Positions 14,831 through 17,138 of a stretch of 17,138 nucleotides of DNA are shown one piece after another (the first letter of the stretch is position 1; the number at the start of each line of letters is the position of its first letter). This stretch comes from an uncultured Oscillospiraceae bacterium (GTDB lineage Bacteria > Bacillota > Clostridia > Oscillospirales > Acutalibacteraceae): the NCBI GenBank assembly GCA_958354085.1, contig CATWUX010000039.1, positions 1 through 17,138 of the forward strand, read 5' to 3'. The notes below the pieces were generated by a model. The model did no database searches. It had not been told where the DNA came from and saw only the letters and a list, made by a program, of their open reading frames with translations. Both the position numbers and the translations under genes were made by a program.

Positions 14831-17138
14831 TCAGGATGCGGTGTCCAGCTCGAATTCCTGCCGCTTCTTCGTGATCTCCCGATTGATCGTCTCCACATAG
14901 TCCAACAGCGTATCCTTCACGTCGGTCTGCTGAAGCACGACGGATCGGAAAGCGTTATTGATATGGCGGGATGTGAAATAGCCGCCGGGGACCTCCGGCA
15001 CGCACCGGCCAGACGCCAGCGCACTTTCCAGTACGCTCCACTCCGCCTTGGTCCAGGGAAGAGACTCGTAGGCCTTCAGGTTAGCGGTGGGGTACCGGGC
15101 AGATGCACCCAGCACGCTTTCCATCTCCCGGCCGAACCGAAGTTGGATGTCCTCTCTGGTCCACCAGTCGAGGAAATCCCACGCCTGCTCCTTTTTCTCC
15201 GAACTTTCCAGAATAATGCAGCAGGCCGAACTGATCAGTCCCGTGCGATCCAGCGTTCCGTCGTCCATCTTCGTGCCCGGAATAACGGTGAAACTCCAGA
15301 GATCCATGATCTCCGGCGCCGATACAATCAGCGAATTGTACACGCTCTGTGCTGCAATGCCCACCGGGATCTCGCCTGTGCGGAACCGGTTGACAAAATT
15401 GATCTCCAATGGCTGGCCGTAATTCAGATACAGGTTGGTCCACGTTTTAAAGGTACTGACCGCTATATCCGAATCCAGCACGCAGCTCGTGTCTGCGTCC
15501 CCGTACACCTGCCCGCCGTTCTGCATCAGCAACGAATAGAACAGGGATAGTCCGCCGCCCGGATCCGCCGTGGTGGAGTAGGGAAAGCCAAAGGACATAT
15601 TGTTGTTGCTGAGCACTGTGGTCAGGGCGATCACATCCTCCCATGTATGGGGGATCTCCGCACCCAATTCCTCCAAGATATCGGTGCGATAATACAGCAC
15701 CGGAAAAGACAGACTTTCGGGCAGCGCGTAAACACTCCCGTTTAGACGGTAAGGCACCGTCAGCGTATCGGGGAAGCGGGTAATCACCGTATCGTAGGTA
15801 TCGAAGCTTTCCAGCGAGCAAACCGCGCCGCGCAGAGCGTAATCCACCGGTACGCTCTGGCCGATGCCCAACGCCACGTCCGGGCCGATCCCGGCCACGG
15901 TGGCGGGCAGCAGTGCGCCTTCCTCCACCAGCTCCAGATTGACGCCGATCCCTGTCTCCTGCGTGAAGGAATCGTTGAGCATCACCTTTAGAGTCTGCAT
16001 TTGATCCCGGCCCGCGGACGACCACACCGTGATCGTGTTTTCTTCCGCAGTTTCCACAAGGGTACCAATTTGGTTATAATCCAGCAGGAAGGCGTCAAAA
16101 AACCGCCGGACCTGATAAACCGCCGAGCTCCAGAAATCGGCGGTGGGAGATTTCAGCGTCGTATCCGGCGAGTACACCGCCAGATAATCGATCTCCAGAT
16201 TCAGCGAACACATATCGTTCACCCAGGTTCCCAAAGAACCGATATTGGTTTTGAAATAGCTGAGATTCTCCGCGATTTTAGAAGGTTTCCCGCTCATGAC
16301 CGTCAGCTGACGGATCAGTGTACCCAAAATGGCGGCATTGCCGTCCGCCTTCCCCGTGTATGTCTCCAGCGCCTTCTGCACCGTTTGCAGGATGTCCCGC
16401 TGGGCACTCATGTTGGCGATTGTCTCAGGGATCAGGGTTTCCAGCCGGTAATCCCGCATAGTATCCGGGCTGGTGCCGGTAATCATGATGATCTCTCTGT
16501 AAATCTGATTAAGCTGGGTCAGCACCTCTTGCGTAACCCCCAGCGCCTGCCCCATGTCACCGAGGGTCACTTCCATCCGGAGAGTGTGGGGTCCCTCTTC
16601 AAAATAGAAAGAATAGGCCGTCTCACCGTCCCCCAGCGTGACCATCTGCCAGTCGCTGTCATAAAAGAAACTCACGCTGTCCAGCTCCGCAAAAGGAACC
16701 TTACCGTCGATGGTAATCCGCCGGGAGGACACCAACCCGCTGGTCACATTCTGCCGCGCCTTGACCGCGATCTGATATAAGCCGCTTTCCGGCACCTCAA
16801 ACTGCCATTCCAGATAATCGCCCACATACGACCAGCGGGTACCTCCGATGGTGTTGAGCTTAATGGCCGAAGGTTCGTACGGCTCGGTCGCGCTGGTGGA
16901 GGTATCGGACAAGGGGTACAAGGTCGGCGAGGATTTATATACCGCGTCCTCTCCCTCAATCTGGAGATATTCTCCGGAAGTCGTGGCATACCCGGCCAAT
17001 GCGTACCCGGCCTTTACCGTTTCATAGGAGGGCAGCTCCTCCGGCGGGGCAATGGTCAGACTCCGCAGAAGCATCGGCTCCCGCTGTGCCTCCAGCGTAA
17101 TCGTATTTTGGCCGCTCTCCAGATATACAGTCAACGGT
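14831..17138 (-). CDS. Large multi-domain extracellular solute-binding protein (partial, N-terminus outside window)
   Basis: The frame is open from the right edge to a TGA at 14831-14833, giving 768 visible residues. Residues ~1-30 are the end of a beta module (VYLESGQNTITLEAQ, then RSLTIAPPEE). A galactose-binding-like module follows at ~58-190 (EYLQIEGEDAVYKSS ... YLEWQFEVPESGLYQIAVKA), resembling CBM6/CBM35-type lectin folds. Next is a mostly helical region (~200-350), then a family 1 solute-binding domain (~366-745) starting ITVWSSAGRDQMQTLKVMLND, with the blocks GPDVALGIGQ, YALPESLSFPVLYYRTDIL and EKKEQAWDFLDWWTREDIQ. It ends in a helical tail rich in Lys, Arg and Glu. Ordinary family members are 400-550 residues, so this is about twice the usual length. 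It should feed the permease pair that follows by 50 bp. The signal peptide and the first module lie outside the window. Confidence 0.9.
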   Translation of the reverse strand, partial: PLTVYLESGQNTITLEAQREPMLLRSLTIAPPEELPSYETVKAGYALAGYATTSGEYLQIEGEDAVYKSSPTLYPLSDTSTSATEPYEPSAIKLNTIGGTRWSYVGDYLEWQFEVPESGLYQIAVKARQNVTSGLVSSRRITIDGKVPFAELDSVSFFYDSDWQMVTLGDGETAYSFYFEEGPHTLRMEVTLGDMGQALGVTQEVLTQLNQIYREIIMITGTSPDTMRDYRLETLIPETIANMSAQRDILQTVQKALETYTGKADGNAAILGTLIRQLTVMSGKPSKIAENLSYFKTNIGSLGTWVNDMCSLNLEIDYLAVYSPDTTLKSPTADFWSSAVYQVRRFFDAFLLDYNQIGTLVETAEENTITVWSSAGRDQMQTLKVMLNDSFTQETGIGVNLELVEEGALLPATVAGIGPDVALGIGQSVPVDYALRGAVCSLESFDTYDTVITRFPDTLTVPYRLNGSVYALPESLSFPVLYYRTDILEELGAEIPHTWEDVIALTTVLSNNNMSFGFPYSTTADPGGGLSLFYSLLMQNGGQVYGDADTSCVLDSDIAVSTFKTWTNLYLNYGQPLEINFVNRFRTGEIPVGIAAQSVYNSLIVSAPEIMDLWSFTVIPGTKMDDGTLDRTGLISSACCIILESSEKKEQAWDFLDWWTREDIQLRFGREMESVLGASARYPTANLKAYESLPWTKAEWSVLESALASGRCVPEVPGGYFTSRHINNAFRSVVLQQTDVKDTLLDYVETINREITKKRQEFELDTAS

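Overview
The window looks like chromosomal DNA from a low-to-mid GC Gram-positive anaerobe of the class Clostridia, plausibly a gut or rumen Oscillospiraceae/Ruminococcaceae-type organism. This is inferred from the strong AGGAGG ribosome binding sites, the lipobox lipoproteins, the Thr/Ser-rich linkers on surface proteins ending in a membrane helix with a Lys/Arg tail, and the gene content. No phylogenetic marker is present. All twelve genes lie on the minus strand, so transcription runs from position 17138 towards 1. Most gaps are 14-56 bp and one pair overlaps by ATGA, so much of the window may be one or a few long operons.

Region 1 (17138-10806, upstream end): a very large extracellular solute-binding protein (its N-terminus lies outside the window) carrying lectin-like modules, two MalF/MalG-type sugar ABC permeases, and a secreted NHL beta-propeller protein fused to a polytopic Yip1-type membrane domain. 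Region 2 (10753-4710): a DUF5696-type lipoprotein whose stop codon overlaps the start of a second MalF/MalG-type permease pair, followed after a 214 bp gap by an ordinary-sized solute-binding lipoprotein. That gap holds a ~145 bp imperfect palindrome. No ATP-binding subunit is encoded in either region, which fits importers of the CUT1 type that share an MsmX-like ATPase encoded elsewhere.

Region 3 (4661-271): a 301-aa surface protein with one carbohydrate-binding-like module and a C-terminal membrane helix, a sialate O-acetylesterase-family (SGNH) lipoprotein, and a 622-aa surface protein with three tandem copies of a similar module. The first two copies are almost identical in DNA, indicating a recent duplication. 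After a 144 bp gap with a stem-loop, the first 42 codons of another lipoprotein begin and run off the left edge (126-1).

Taken together, the genes read as a cell-surface system for capturing, deacetylating and importing an oligosaccharide. Membrane-anchored binding modules hold the glycan, an esterase removes acetyl groups, two solute-binding proteins hand oligosaccharides to two permease pairs, and the NHL-Yip1 and DUF5696 proteins are accessory parts of unknown role. The substrate cannot be read from the sequence. No glycoside hydrolase of recognised family, regulator, RNA gene, CRISPR array or transposase was seen.
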